Positions 12,201 through 24,860 of a DNA stretch of 64,000 nucleotides are shown in pieces. Each line of letters begins with the position of its first letter. Position 1 is the stretch's first letter. The DNA comes from Apostichopus japonicus (lineage: Eukaryota; Echinodermata; Holothuroidea; Aspidochirotida; Stichopodidae): the NCBI RefSeq assembly GCF_037975245.1, contig NC_092561.1, positions 1,340,501-1,404,500 of the forward strand. Direction: 5' to 3'. The notes under the pieces were generated by a model. It was given only the letters and a program-made list of their open reading frames with translations, made no database searches and was not told the DNA's origin. The translations under genes and the position numbers were made by a program.

Positions 12201-15200
12201 TAATGATGGAAGTTCTAAAAGACCAAGATGGAGTAATATACGCCAATTACTCATTTTATATTTTGTATCAGGGAATGGAGTCATACGTGGTGATATCAGT
12301 ATTTGTTTGTTCAATCTTAGCATTTTAAGTCCTTTAAAGAGTGTACCTAGCATAAAGGTACATATACATTTCTATGCTTCAATTATGTATCTTTTAAAAA
12401 CCATATTGGACAGTTTCAACTTGAAACTGTCCAATATGGTTTTTAAAAGATACATAATTGAAGCATTACTTTCAACCCAAACCTTTATCGTTAAGTACAC
12501 GTTATAAAGCATTTTCACCATTGTTTGATAATTGTTTCTTTGTCTGAGCTTAAGAAACAAAACAATCTCTTTTGTTCGACTACATGTATGTCTTAAGATG
12601 ACACTTGAGCGTTCTTTCTCAAGATTTTAAACTTTGTAGATTTACAATGCTAACGTAAACACAGTGTTTTAAGATACAAAATGATTTTTGGTTTCTTATT
12701 TACAATACATAAACTGATTTTAATCTGCTCCAGTGTTTCCAGCGAAACAAAGTAACTGTCAAGTTAAACACTGCTCACGATACAAAGTACTGACTGGATA
12801 AAAGGAAAAAGAATAGATAAAAGGAACAAGAATGGATTTGAGAATGCATTATAACTGTCAGGATCTCCCTCAAAGACTGAGTTCGCGTCATTTTTGTTTT
12901 GCTCAATGAAATGTTCAGTAATTGATACACCTACTAGTATACTAATCTCATTATTCCATTGGCCTATGTAGCGGGAAGGAATTTGAATAATTCAGGATGT
13001 TCTTGATTGTTATAGATTGGTTTCTTGTGGCATCTTAACTATTTAAACTGCATATTTCTTTTACATGTGGAGGGCCTTTTGCAGAAGAAAATTTGTATTG
13101 CATTGGCATTTCTTTACTCTGTGGAATGTTACAAATGTCATGTCACAAGGCACATATATTCTGCATCAATATACAATCCATTAGGCCCATATAGGGCCGC
13201 ATTGGGCAACCTATTCTTTCTATCTGGTGGGACCTATGCAGAAGAAAATTTGTCTTGCATTGGCAGTTCTTTAATCTGTGGAAAGTACCTTTGCATTTGA
13301 TATTGGTTTTTTTGTGGTACCAACTATGATTGATCATAGCCCATTTGGGGGCCCTTTTTTTTAGTGTGTCTGTTGGCCCCTTTGTAGCAGAAAATTTGTC
13401 TGGCATGATTATTTGCATAGTCTGTAAGATCAACCCGAACATTCTAAACCGGTTTTGAGTAGTACCTTGCATATTTAATCTGGGTCAATGCTACGATAAT
13501 GGGCATTTGGGCCATATTTAGGGGCGTCTGGAGGGCCCTTAGCAGCAGAAAATTTGTCTGGCATGGGCCATTCATTACTTTGTGGCATTCATGCATTAAG
13601 TTGACATTGGTTTCAAGTGGTACCTCGTTCGTTTGATCAAATTCATTTTAAGGGGCCCTTTTGGGGCGTCTGGCGGGCCCTTTGTAGCAGAAAATTTGTC
13701 TGGCATGATTATTTCCATAGTCTGTAAGGTCAACCCGAACATTCCAAACCGGTTTTGAGTGGTACCTTGCATATTTAATCTGGGTCAATGCTACGATAAC
13801 GGGCATTTGGGCCATATTTGGGGGCGTCTGGCGGGCCCTTAGCAGCAGAAAATTTGTCTGGCATGGGCCATTCATTACTTTGTGGCATTCATGCATTAAG
13901 TTGACATTGGTTTCAAGTGGTACCTCGTTCGTTTGATCAGATGCATTTTTAGGGGCCCTTTTGGGGCGTCTGGCGGGCCCTTTGCAGCAGAAAATTTGTC
14001 TGTCATGGGCCATTCAGTACTATGTGGCATTCATGCATTAAGTTGACATTGGTTTCAAGTGGTACCTCGTTCGTTTGATCAGATGCATTTTTTGGCCCCC
14101 TTTAACCGGCCCCATGGGCCACATGCAGCAGAGCGACCACGGCAGACGTCCACTTTTGGATATACTGGGTTTTTCCACAAATGTTCCAATACTCAGATAT
14201 TGGTACCTCGTTCGTTTGATCAAAGTGCTCTGGGCTGCCGGTCTAATATGCCGTTTAAGCAGCTTTTAAATTTGTATACCTCACAGTGTTTGGGCAAGAT
14301 CTTTTTACATGTTGCCAAAATTGCTGGTTATGTTTCATTTAATAGTACAAAAAGTTCAATGAATGAAATATCCTTGACTGTATAAGTCAGAAGTATTTTA
14401 ATAGTTTTAAATGTATTTATATGAACATTAATTCTTTGTCATTATTTTCAGTATGAAGCCTTTTAATTAATTGCTCTATTACTGTATGCAGGGCACACCA
14501 AAGTTCCAGACCCCGCACTGGTGGTCCAGATGGCCACAGGTCGCCCTCAGAAGTAGATTTGGAAAGAAAGGCAGAAGCTGTAAGTGAATTCTTGAAGGAA
14601 TCAGAAAACCAATTTGAAAATCTGATAAGAATATTTCTAATTTACATCAGGCTAAGATGTATATTGTCTATAGACTGTATATAAACTGCATTCACTTTGC
14701 AAATTTCTTCAATTCCATCTCCACATTTGAGGATGTTTTGGGGTTTTGTTTTGGAGGAAATACTTGTTTTATTCAAAACCTGGATTACATTTGGCTTCAT
14801 AACAGCACGACATATTCTGTTTGAACAAAAAGAAATAATTTCTTTTCCATTTGTGAAATGATCAGAGATATTTGTCACATGTGATTAAACTGAGTTGACC
14901 TGAACGTTCCTGCAAAATTCACCTTTTAAAGAGAAATTTGCTACCAAGATTTGGTTTTGGGGATTTGTTTAATGGATGCAAATTGCAAACAGACCGAAAT
15001 TAAACTGTGGATTTTATTTTTAACACTACAGCTTAAACTTGCAGAATCAAGGAAGAGAGACCACATTATGCAAGCAGTGTTGACGGACCAGTTGTCAAGG
15101 TAATAAAAATACGTCAGTTAGTTTTGACGGAATGACAAGATATAAACGTTTGATGTTAGCAATATATCATGATATTCACCTAGACCTGGATGCTGAATAA

Positions 15201-18200
15201 TAATGTGGCAGTAGGCCTTCTTGACAAAGAAAATATCCACATTTTTTTAACTTTCAAGAGAAAAACTGTTTCCTTCTTTGAAAATCAAATAAATGAAGAT
15301 ATAATTTTTGGAATGAAATTAATAGAGCAGTAGACCAATGTGAGCTGTACTGACACAAGATTGAGTAAGAATGAGAGGGGGTAAGGGGGGTGGGGTAAAA
15401 ATGGAATAGCAATTACTTTAAGAGGATGTAATGGGAGGGGGTAAGAATGGAATAGCAATTACTTTAAGAGGATGTAATGGGAGGGGGTAAGAATGGAATA
15501 GCAATTACTTTAAGAGGTTGTAAGGGGAGGGGGTAAGAATGGAATAGCAATTACTTTAAGAGGATGTAATGGGAGGGGGTAAGAATGGAATAGCAATTAC
15601 TTTAAGAGGTTGTAAGGGGAGGGGGTAAGAATGGAATAGCAATTACTTTAAGAGGATGTAATGGGAGGGGAAAAAATGGAATAGCAAGAGAACGTTAGTA
15701 ATATTGTAATATCATATACAGTAGTATTGGTTAAAGTACAGTTCTTTACATAGACAACACACTACCCATTCCATTGGCATATGTTTAAACACTGGTAAGG
15801 GTACATTGACTAGTTTGTAGCCCCATGGCACAATTTTTAAACCTCAGAAGCTCCTAAATGGAGCAAAAGTTGGGGGGGGGTAACTTGGCTATCACAAAGG
15901 GTCTCTCTCATATCTTATACAGGGTATGATGATTGGGTATGTTTTCTACTTTCATTTTCTGCCTCAGGGCTGCAATAAGTGATCCCGAACAGAATCATCA
16001 GGATATGCCATCCTCTAACAGGCTTCATTTTGGTCAAGAACCGAAACCGAAAATAAGAAACCTCCATTACACAAAGTGAGTTAAATCTTTGTATGCCTTT
16101 GAAGGCAGGAAAGAATTTATTGTTGTTGTGTTTCGGGTGTTAGCAGCATTTTTCGGTGATGAATTTTGACAGATTTCCTGTCCTGTTCATTTTTGTCTGT
16201 GAATACCTTGGATGAGCTAGGTTTATAGTCTCTGTTTTATTACTAAATAGATCAGTTTTCAATATTTTTGTATCTTTGTAGTGAAATTTCAAGTATCATT
16301 AAACATCCTTGAAAACAGACATAAGTTAATAAAGCTGCAGGCAAATCGATCAAATTTTGCTTTCAAATTTGTCAGAAAGTCTTAAACATTTCAATCCAAC
16401 CTTTTCTACTACCTTGATGAATCGCTAATTTTATTGTGGATGTTTTAAGCTACCTTTGAAATTATAAAGTTTTCAGCCTTTCAGTTAGTATCAATATGTA
16501 GAGCATGTCTTGGTTTGCAACCATAGTTTTAAAACCTTTACTATGATAAACTTCAATAAAGAAATCGTTTTCATCTTCTGTGTTTTCTGCGATGGACAAT
16601 AATTGGTTTCACTCTATCTTGTTTTGAAAGAGTGAGAAGCACAACCTCAGGGACGGAACAACTCTTATCCAACTGTATCAACTTCACTGCCAGGATTCTG
16701 ACTCGAGACGGCCAGTTCGCATTGAGACTTCTCTATGGATTTTATTTTTCAATTGATAACTCCATAACCGTCTATGAATATAGGCAGTTTGGCAAACAGT
16801 GAGTACCTTTTTTATTTTTAGTATCTGTGTTCTCTAAGAGGGATTATCTTTTAGTTATGGAAGAGCCTGCCATCTGTATAATTTTCTAACGTTTTATATG
16901 AGGCAGTTCATTTTTGATTGCATATCGAAAAACACTAAGCCTGAACTAAATGAGTTTTAATTTATATTTGTTATTAAAGAAGAACAACATAAGAAACTTC
17001 GAATGAAAAAGAAAGTCAATATTATCGACTTAAAACAGGCTTTTGCCTCTTGTTCAAGTTTATTTACAGATTAATTTTTCAGTAGTCAGTTGTCACTCTG
17101 GCATTGTGGTGTATTATGAATATTATTTTTGATCGAAATATCAGGTACACTGCTGTAATTACATGGAGTGGACCATATCCTTATCATTTGCAGAACAAGA
17201 ATTAAGATGTAATGAAAAGGAGAAGAAAAGTTAACCTTTTATTTTAGTAATTATTTTAGTAATGAAAAGGAGAAGAAAAGTTAACCTTTTATTTTAGTAT
17301 ATGTGCAAAAAGTGGCATTACTTTCTTCAAACAATTGTCAAAGCTTAGGCTTGACTTCTCAACACATTTAAAACAGGGGTTGGACGTATTTACAAAATTT
17401 CTTGGCAACAGTTGCCATTGGCAACAGCTCATTCATGTACTTCTTTTGCCCCCAAGAAAAAAAAAGTATTTCATAGCATTTTTACATCATAATAATCTGG
17501 CCACTGGAGTGAAAACGTAGATTGGGTGGAATGCACTTTTGTGAATTGAAAGATTCAAATGGATTAAGTTATGTACCAGGGAACTAGACCTGAGAGAGAA
17601 TTGATTGCTTTCCTCTCTTTAATTGTCTCAACATTTGCTGAACTAGGAGACATCAAGACAGTAATTTCATCAATTTTGAGATGAAGAAAGAAACAAAATG
17701 AAATCCATTTTCCACATTTATTCCTTCAAAAAATGATTGTTAATTTGTATAACAATTTTTTGCTGACAGATCCTCAGCTCTGCCATTTGTGAATAGAGGG
17801 AGCTATTCACATGCTGCCGGACGAAGAAAAGGACGGAAATTTACAGTTCAGGATATCTCGGTGGTGAGTTCGTATATCTCATTCTTTAAGTGTAAAAGTA
17901 AGTTGGCCTGACGTTTGGATCGTAGCAGGATCTTCTTCAAAGGCTAAATGACAAGTAACAGTGACAGAAGGGACAAAAACACGCACAGAATACAGACAGG
18001 ATTCTTTAAGGATTCTTTAAGGATTCTTTAAGGATAGAGAAATTGAGTCAACTTTGTAAATTTTGTAATAAAAAATTCAAGTACAAATTTCTATTTACTT
18101 GTCACTATTGGGTGTACCAACTTGAGTTAATGAAAGTTAAGTTTGTACATTACTGTACAGGTCTATTTTTATCTCTCCTCAGGGGAACTTCTAATCCACA

Positions 18201-21200
18201 AAGGTTTTTCTTAGACTTCCTCAGAAGTCACCTCGATCAATTTATCTTACCGCTCATTCCATTCTACTTTCAATATTTGTATTTTTATTGGTTTGTTGTT
18301 TTTCTTGCAATACCTAATTTGATTTTTTTCTCTATTCGTTAATACTAAAATGATTTATTGAAAAAAAAATTAATTGAAAACTTATTATGATTTTTTGAAA
18401 TGAAATTAGTTACCTTTCTTTCCCTGAACAGGGAAGTGATCTTAGTTTTGAGACTTCTCGTCAGGGATCTCTACCGGCAGCTCTCTCCAAGGAAGCAATT
18501 TTAAAGTTGCGGATCGTAGAAGTTGACCGTGCTGCCAAAGAGAAACTAGTGTGAGTATTGGACCAGGTTTTCACTTGTTCATGTGTGTGCATGTGTGAGA
18601 TAATGTGTATGTTTGCGTGCGTTTGTTTTGTATTCTGACCGAGGACTTGAACAAAAGAATTTCAGGTCCTCGGTTGTGATTTCTAAAGAATCACCACGTC
18701 CTCAGAAGAATTCTATTGTATGGGGTATTGTTAAGGTTAGGGTACGTGGATTTGAACAATGGAAAATACAATGGGGTCCTCGGTCTGAATGAAACACAAA
18801 CATGTGTGTTCCTCAGACATAAAATAGAGGCACGGTGTCAAAAGAAAAAAGCTCCATCAGCTGCAAATTACCCCTAAAAACAAGACTGAATCAATATAAG
18901 ACGATAGAGATCATCTCTTCAGACCTGCAGAGCCTGTTAGTTGTGCTTCGCGGGGGGGGGGGGGGGGGGGGGGGGGGTGGCTACCTGCATCCATGCTGCA
19001 GCCCTCTCAGTGTCTGGGTTTTGACAAGGTGCCCTATATCATGCTGTATAAAAGTAATGGGAAGTCCTTGATTGGTTAGCCTCCTTGATTTCTTTCCAGT
19101 TGAAGATGGTTATATGTAGGACTTGTTTCTCTTTCTTAATCAGATTTCAAGGCAGAGTCCCATACGACCCCAAAGCCTACCACAGTGAGATGTATCCTAA
19201 GCTCACCAACCAAGAGAGGCAAGATGCTGACTTGATATCAGACATGCAGAGTAAGTATGAATCAACATGTGTTCCCATGGTAACACGTTTGCAAAAATAT
19301 CCTGTACTTATAAGTAATGGCATGTTGCCATTGCGTTGAAAGTAAAAGTTGAAAGTCTTAAAGTCTTGTGCCAAAGCCTTACAACAGTTAACGCCTGGTC
19401 GCTGGTACCTTGTCACACCGACACAGCTACTGTATGTAACTGTGTACAATGCACTCAGTCTCTTCCCAGTGTGACGCAGGAGCGCAACCAATTTTTTTTG
19501 GATGTGGGGTAGGAGGAGGGGGGTGGGGGGTGTGCTTAGTTGCAAAAAGGAATTTTCATCTGTTTAAGTCGTACCGCACATACATATATCTTAATCATTT
19601 GCTGTGCACTAAATTTGTGGGGTTAATAGTTTGTCCGCCAGTGCAGGGGGGGGGACACGGGGGATAAGGCTTAGGTCCCCTAATTTTATTCCAGGCAGGA
19701 GGAGGAGGAGGACTGTAACATGGTTGCACCCCTGGTACAATGTCAATGAGTTTGGTGGTGTACATCACATAGGAGCCTATCACAATTTCAATGCACAAAA
19801 CTGTATATGCAGTATCCGATGTAGACATCTCTATGGGTGTGATACTTTACCTGCAGGTTCCATACAACAACAGATAAAGAAGAGAGCATCAAAAACTCTG
19901 ACAGGACTCGCTCTCCACTTTCAAAAACTTGATAGGAATAACAGAGGCGGAAAATTTACACAAGACGAAATCCAGCAGGCATTGACTTCTTTCCATATTA
20001 GTGTTGATGCCAAGGTATGAAAGCTTTATGTATTTTTCTTTGTTTTTTGGCCTGTTTCGCATGTAAGATATCCACGAACTGTCAAACTAATGTCACTGCC
20101 AATCAGGTAAAGGCTTCTTGCTAAGTTTCTCGGACTGGGGCAGACTCGACCTATCCACTATTTTCCATGTTAAGAGAATAGAGGTTGCGTAAAAGGCCAT
20201 ATTCACCAGGGTAGTGAGTGACTGGTTTTACATGCACTGATATATCTGAGAGGATAAGCTAGTACAAACTGAATTCACAGAAATGGTTCTAGTGACCTCA
20301 GTTGACTTTTTTGAAAATTGGCACATTTTTACTCCAAAAAATTCATGCCTGCATTCTGGTGAGATTTGAATCATTTTGTCGTAATTCTTTGCTTCTTCTT
20401 CTTTTTTCTTTGTCAAACTCAGTTGTTTTCCTCTGTTTGGCTGGTCTTGGATCAGCAGAGTGAGGACATGCTCACCTACAGCGACTTCAGACGGTCTTTC
20501 TTTGGAGAGATGAATGAATTCAGAAATTCCTTAGTTAGGAAGGTTAGTTAAACCACGGTCTCTTCTAAACGTGAAAGAAAGAAAGGTACCTCTCTCGTTG
20601 GTTATTTGTTTGCTCTCATGTGCTAGACATTAAATATCTCTAATGTATAACGATTAGCTATAAAATATCTATAATGTATAAAGATTAGCGATATTTAGTC
20701 AAGTCAAGGGTGGCACCATTTTGTAAAAGCTAGTAGAACAAACGTCCTGGAAAGTTTTGCAATGATAACAATCTCTCTCATGTTTGACTACCGTCGAGAC
20801 TCAGCAAGAGAAATGTCAAAGAGTCAGATGCTGAGGGGGCTGCAGCATCACTGCATCCAGGCTGCATAGGACTACAGAGGTGGATTTCTATTTGTAAGAT
20901 ATTTATGCAGCCTTGCTGCAGCCAAAAATGATATTATATCAAACTTAAGATTTTATTTATCTATTTGCTATTCCACCCGACCGCTAAAGAATTCCAAGAT
21001 TGTTCTGTAAAGAATTCATTACATTCATTTCCAAAATAGACGGTAAGACTTTTCAAAAAGGAGAAAAACAATATTATCTTTGCTTTTCCGTTATTATTTT
21101 GACGTGATACATTGAATTGAATTTATTTCTACATTCCATTATTTTTACATTTACAGTTGAACATTTTTTTACATTTACATTTTTTACATTTACATTTTGA

Positions 21201-23487
21201 ACAATTTATGATGAATATAGATGGTATCAAATACATTAAACAGTAAATATAGAGTATTGAAATAATATATATGTGAGATGGAAGTAGAGGAACCAGAAAT
21301 AAGTGGTTACTTTTCTGGTCTGGTCCCTTTATAACAAAGAAAGTGCAAAATACAACACCCACCCCACCAACCCCCGTCCCACCTCCCCCCCCAAAAAAAA
21401 ACCCAACAAATGATAAGTGATACATGATAAGTTTGAGTGAAGATATTGCTCGGAACAAACAGGAGGACTACAAACTTTAGAGACTTTTGATGTTCTTGTC
21501 TTCTTTTCTTGAAAAAAGGCTTTCCAAAAAGTGGATGCCAACAAGTCAGGAACGATATCGTTAAACGAAACCAGAAAGTTCTTCTGTCCACATAGCCACC
21601 CGCTCGTTATGTCTGGTGAGTAGTACATAATTAACTGAAATTAACAGCTCCTTATAATGGTTCAGAATAGCTTAGTTTTTGTGAATCCCAGCAGTAAGGA
21701 AGTCAGAGCTCATTTATAACCCTGTCCGTGTAATGAGAGTGGATGAACACCAGCTTATATCAAGCCTTCTTATTTTGATGAGTGCTCAGAGCATGGGCGC
21801 AGATTCTGGTGGGGACAGCGGGACGTCAGTGGTGGGGACATGATTTACCGTGTCCCCACCAATTTGTCTTGACCAAACGCTGCATTTCAAATTCCACTGT
21901 ATTAAACTTTGGCGCAGTTTGATCCAGCATTGTGCAAATGACATGCAGCAGTTCTCATTTTGTTATATTTTTCCACAGTTGTTAAATATTGGACGGAAAT
22001 CGCATTTGCGGCAGTCTATAATTGTTTTCTGTGAGAGGACCCCAGACCCATCTTATATACAAAAGTCTACTTGGATTTTTTGTCCCCTGATTTTTTTCTG
22101 CAGATGCCCATGTTTATCCCCAAACTAAATTTCTAAACCATGAGATCTAAAATTTATGGAGATTTAGGAGCATCATCGGGTCTGGGAAGTGTTATTTATG
22201 GCGATCTGGGAGGTATATTTGTCAAAAAACTTCTTTGTACGCTACAAACCCATGGTCGCGCGTAGCTTAGATAGCATCAGAAGCAGACATGCGTCCCCAC
22301 CATTATCCAAGACTGATCTGCGCCCAAGGCTCGGAGAATTACAAGGCAGGTGATTAACTGTCTTCCCAATTCCTGTTCCCTGAGGCTGACACAGACGAAA
22401 TCTCAGCATCTGACCACACTCCAAGTACAGCAGTGCAGACATGGTGATCAAAGTGGTTTCAAAACCAGGGAAAGAAATTAACCAAAATTTGGCTTCCCCA
22501 TTTTAAACCAGAAATGCCAAATCCTTGTAAGACAGCCATTCAGCAAAGGAGAAGTTTTGAAGAGGTCAAGAGAATCTGGTTCCTGGTGGGTTTCTGAACT
22601 AAGCAGACACTCCAACCACCAGAACATGTCTTCACTATTGGTGGTAGCATATAGAGGGCATGAGACATAAATACCAATTCACTTTAGCCTCAGACTTCTG
22701 TGAAGCAGACACTCCAACCACCAGAACATGTCTTCACTATTGTGGTAGCATGGAGAGTGTCGTTGCATGAGACCTAAATACCCGTTCACTTTAGCCTCAG
22801 ACTTCTGTGAAGCAGAAACTCCAACCACCTGAACATGTCTTCACTATTGTGGTAGCATATAGAGTGTCGTTGCATGAGACCTAAATACCCGTTCAGTTTT
22901 AGCCTCAGACTTCTGTGAAGCAGACACTCCAACCACCGGAACTATCTTCACTACATGTCATTATCATAAATGTCTATGTGACTGTCATGAATTACACCCT
23001 CAAGCAGCCTCTATATAAAATTGTTATCCATTTTTAGTAAGATTTCACATGTTTGATGTTTCCTCACACTATAAAGACTTAAGCAAGTCTAAATGTGATG
23101 TCATCGAGGCACTTTGTGCTAATGAATCTTTCTATGTGTTCTGTGTTCTTTAACGGCTGCTTGAGTAAGTTGTTCATCGCAAATATCTCCATCATGTTAT
23201 CTTAAGATGATGTTTGGGTTTTGTGTATTCTTTGATACTTATCCATATCTGTCTTCTACAAACGCATTGTTCAACTTGAAATTTTCTACTATCATTTGAT
23301 ATTTCTTTATTTCTTTTCAGGCAAATTTAGCGAAGATGAGGTGAAGGAAGATTTCTACGATTTATTCAATAACCGTAATCGAGAGGTCAGCTACGGGGTC
23401 TTTGAGGATTACCACGAGGGCGTCAGTCTAAATGCAAAGACAGACGATGAATTTGCTGAAATCATGAAAGCATGTTGGAACTTGTAA
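6221..23487 (+). CDS. CAPS2: Calcyphosin-2, EF-hand calcium-binding protein
   Basis: Sixteen exons splice in phase to 1689 nt (562 residues): 6221-6255, 6593-6703, 7718-7756, 8379-8493, 9258-9352, 14492-14579, 15032-15099, 15968-16075, 16631-16798, 17770-17863, 18432-18550, 19144-19250, 19857-20014, 20423-20542, 21519-21615, 23321-23487. The length is close to that of vertebrate CAPS2. The N-terminal third is low complexity. Residues about 225-340 (ARILTRDGQ, YGFYFS, YEYRQFG, GRRKGRKFTVQDISVG) look like a DM10-type module as in axonemal EFHC proteins. The C-terminal half holds four EF-hand units. Only the third has a canonical loop (DANKSGTISLNE); the others lack calcium ligands. It is likely a Ca2+ sensor, probably of cilia (inference). 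The first exon is the weakest call: it uses a GTTTGT donor, and a stronger donor at 6275 does not fit the next phase. Confidence 0.88.
6859..7222. mobile_element. hAT-type MITE, CAGTGGCGGAGC family, copy 1
   Basis: A 364 bp element in calcyphosin-2 intron 2, flanked by an exact 8 bp duplication CCTATTTT (6851-6858 and 7223-7230). Its ends are perfect inverted repeats (CAGTGGCGGAGC and GCTCCGCCACTG). Internal marks shared by the family are a GTTGGCG...GCGTAC motif, AGATCGCCGGAAATGA and GCGCCAGCAGTCCATTTGA. It has no coding capacity. Confidence 0.9.
7236..7365. repeat. Dispersed repeat, about 130 bp, copy 1
   Basis: This starts TTCTGACTGAGGACTTG and runs to GGATTTGAAGAATGGAAAA. A diverged copy lies at about 18631-18766 in another intron of the same gene. 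Both contain GAGGACTTG and CAAGTCCTC-like arms that could fold back. Confidence 0.7.
11593..11817 (+). pseudogene. Possible remnant of a transposon-encoded protein
   Basis: A 74-codon frame in the central part of the foldback element reads YGWKSKNGCYSPDWFEGP followed by an acidic Ser/Asp-rich tail ending at a stop. A GW...W-F-GP motif with an acidic tail looks like the C-terminus of a repeat-encoded protein, and the setting supports that. The frame has no upstream part and no known domain, so the assignment is weak. Confidence 0.3.
12374..12466. repeat. Perfect hairpin, 46 bp arms and 1 nt loop
   Basis: Arms 12374-12419 and 12421-12466 are exact reverse complements around a single C at 12420. 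It lies inside the foldback element but is not part of the end repeats. Such an uninterrupted palindrome is either very young or an assembly artefact. Confidence 0.9.
15380..15675. repeat. 46 bp minisatellite, about six copies
   Basis: The unit is of the form GAATGGAATAGCAATTAC...AAGAGGATGTAATGGGAGGGGGTAA in an intron of calcyphosin-2. Copies alternate between GGATGTAATGGG and GGTTGTAAGGGG variants, so a two-unit block has itself been duplicated. Confidence 0.85.
18631..18766. repeat. Dispersed repeat, about 130 bp, copy 2
   Basis: A diverged copy of the 7236-7365 repeat in the same orientation, again inside an intron of calcyphosin-2. A homopolymer run of G follows further on, at about 18952-18977. 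Confidence 0.65.
21792..22328. mobile_element. hAT-like MITE, GGGCGCAGAT family, 537 bp
   Basis: Ends CATGGGCGCAGAT and ATCTGCGCCCAAG are inverted repeats. Flanks GCTCAGAG (21784-21791) and GCTCGGAG (22329-22336) agree at 7 of 8 bases, as expected for an old 8 bp duplication. It lies in the last intron of calcyphosin-2. GTCCCCACC tracts near both ends add further internal complementarity. Confidence 0.7.
22585..22950. repeat. Tandem repeat, about 108 bp unit, 3-4 copies
   Basis: The repeated segments contain AAGCAGACACTCCAACCACC, then GAACATGTCTTCACTATTG and TTAGCCTCAGACTTCTG. It is in the last intron of calcyphosin-2 and shows no coding potential. Confidence 0.8.
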
Positions 23488-23775
23488 AAAAAGAAAAATT
23501 AAGAAAGGAGAGAGAATATAGTGTAAAATTAATATGATCAGTTGTTTCTTAAGTCTATGCTAAATTCAGCAAATCTGGTTTCAATAATTACACAGAAATG
23601 TGCAAAAGTGAATGTTAACATCGGATCAAGTGAGATCGATAAGCTTAGGCCTAGCAATGCAATGACTGATTTGGCCTATGCTTGCCATTTCTCCAAGGTC
23701 TATTATTTATTGTTTGGTCAAAGTGTGACCAATTTGTTATTGTTTAGTCCACATCTTTACCCAACGGCAGAATTG

Positions 23776-24860
23776 CCCAGTGGGGCCCAGTCAGTGTTCC
23801 AACAGTATGTGGGACCCAGTCACTGTTCCTGCAGTATGTAGGACCCAGTCACTGTTCCAGCAGTATGTGGGACCCAGTCACTGTTCCAATGGTATGTGGG
23901 ACCCAGTCAGTGTTGCAGCAGTATGTGGGACCCAGTCACTGTTCCAGCAGTATGTGGGACCCAGTCACTGTTCCAATGGTATGTGGGACCCAGTCAGTGT
24001 TCCAGCAGTATGTGGGACCCAGTCACTGTTCCAACAGTATGTGGGAACCAAGTCACTATTCCAATAGTATGTGGGACCCAGTCAGTGTTCCAGCAGTATG
24101 TGGGACCCAGTCAGTGTTCCAACAGTATGTGGGACCCAGTCACTGTTCCAACAGTATGTGGGACCCAGTCACTGTTCCAATGGTATGTGGGACCCAGTCA
24201 GTGTTCCAGCAGTATGTGGGACCCAGTCACTGTTCCAACAGTATGTGGAACCAAGTCACTATTCCAATAGTATGTGGGACCCAGTCAGTGTTCCAGCAGT
24301 ATGTGGGACCCAGTCAGTGTTCCAACAGTATGTGGGACCCAGTCACTGTTCCAACAGTATGTGGGAACCAAGTCACTATTCCAATAGTATGTGGGACCCA
24401 GTCAGTGTTCCAGCAGTATGTGGGACCCAGTCACTGTTCCAGCAGTATGTGGGACCCAGTCACTGTTCCAGCAGTATGTGGGACCAGTCAGTGTTCCAGC
24501 AGTATGTGGGACCCAGTCACTGTTCCAACAGTATGTGGGAACCAAGTCACTATTCCAATAGTATGTGGGACCCAGTCAGTGTTCCAGCAGTATGTGGGAC
24601 CCAGTCAGTGTTCCAACAGTATGTGGGACCCAGTCACTGTTCCAACAGTATGTGGGAACCAAGTCACTATTCCAATAGTATGTGGGACCCAGTCAGTGTT
24701 CCAGCAGTATGTGGGACCCAGTCACTGTTCCAGCAGTATGTGGGACCCAGTCACTGTTCCAGCAGTATGTGGGACCCAGTCAGTGTTCCAGCAGTATGTG
24801 GGACCCAGTCACTGTTCCAGCAGTATGTGGGACCAGTCAGTGTTCCAGCAGCATGTGGGA
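23776..24860. repeat. 29 bp minisatellite, about 37 copies, downstream of calcyphosin-2
   Basis: The array is head-to-tail, of the form CAGTATGTGGGACCCAGTC[A/G][C/G]TGTTCCA, starting about 290 bp after the calcyphosin-2 stop. Higher-order structure is visible: a variant AACCAAGTCACTATTCCAATAG recurs every four or five units. Because 29 is not a multiple of three and the unit has no stop, all forward frames stay open and give ORFs up to 332 codons. These are not genes. Confidence 0.95.

Larger units (their letters stand above)
9815..14245. mobile_element. Foldback DNA transposon with 1.2-1.6 kb inverted arms
   Basis: The left end TAGACCGGCAGCCCAGAGC is mirrored exactly at the right end (GCTCTGGGCTGCCGGTCTA). 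The outside flanks share ATA on both sides, a possible 3 bp target duplication. The left arm (9815 to about 11415) and right arm (about 13040 to 14245) are inverted copies built from tandem blocks of roughly 300 bp that carry GATCAAACGAACGAGGTACC and GACAAATTTTCTGCT motifs. The left arm holds more blocks than the right. The whole element sits in calcyphosin-2 intron 5. The central 1.6 kb has no transposase. The ORFs repeated in the arms are artefacts of the blocks. Confidence 0.85.
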
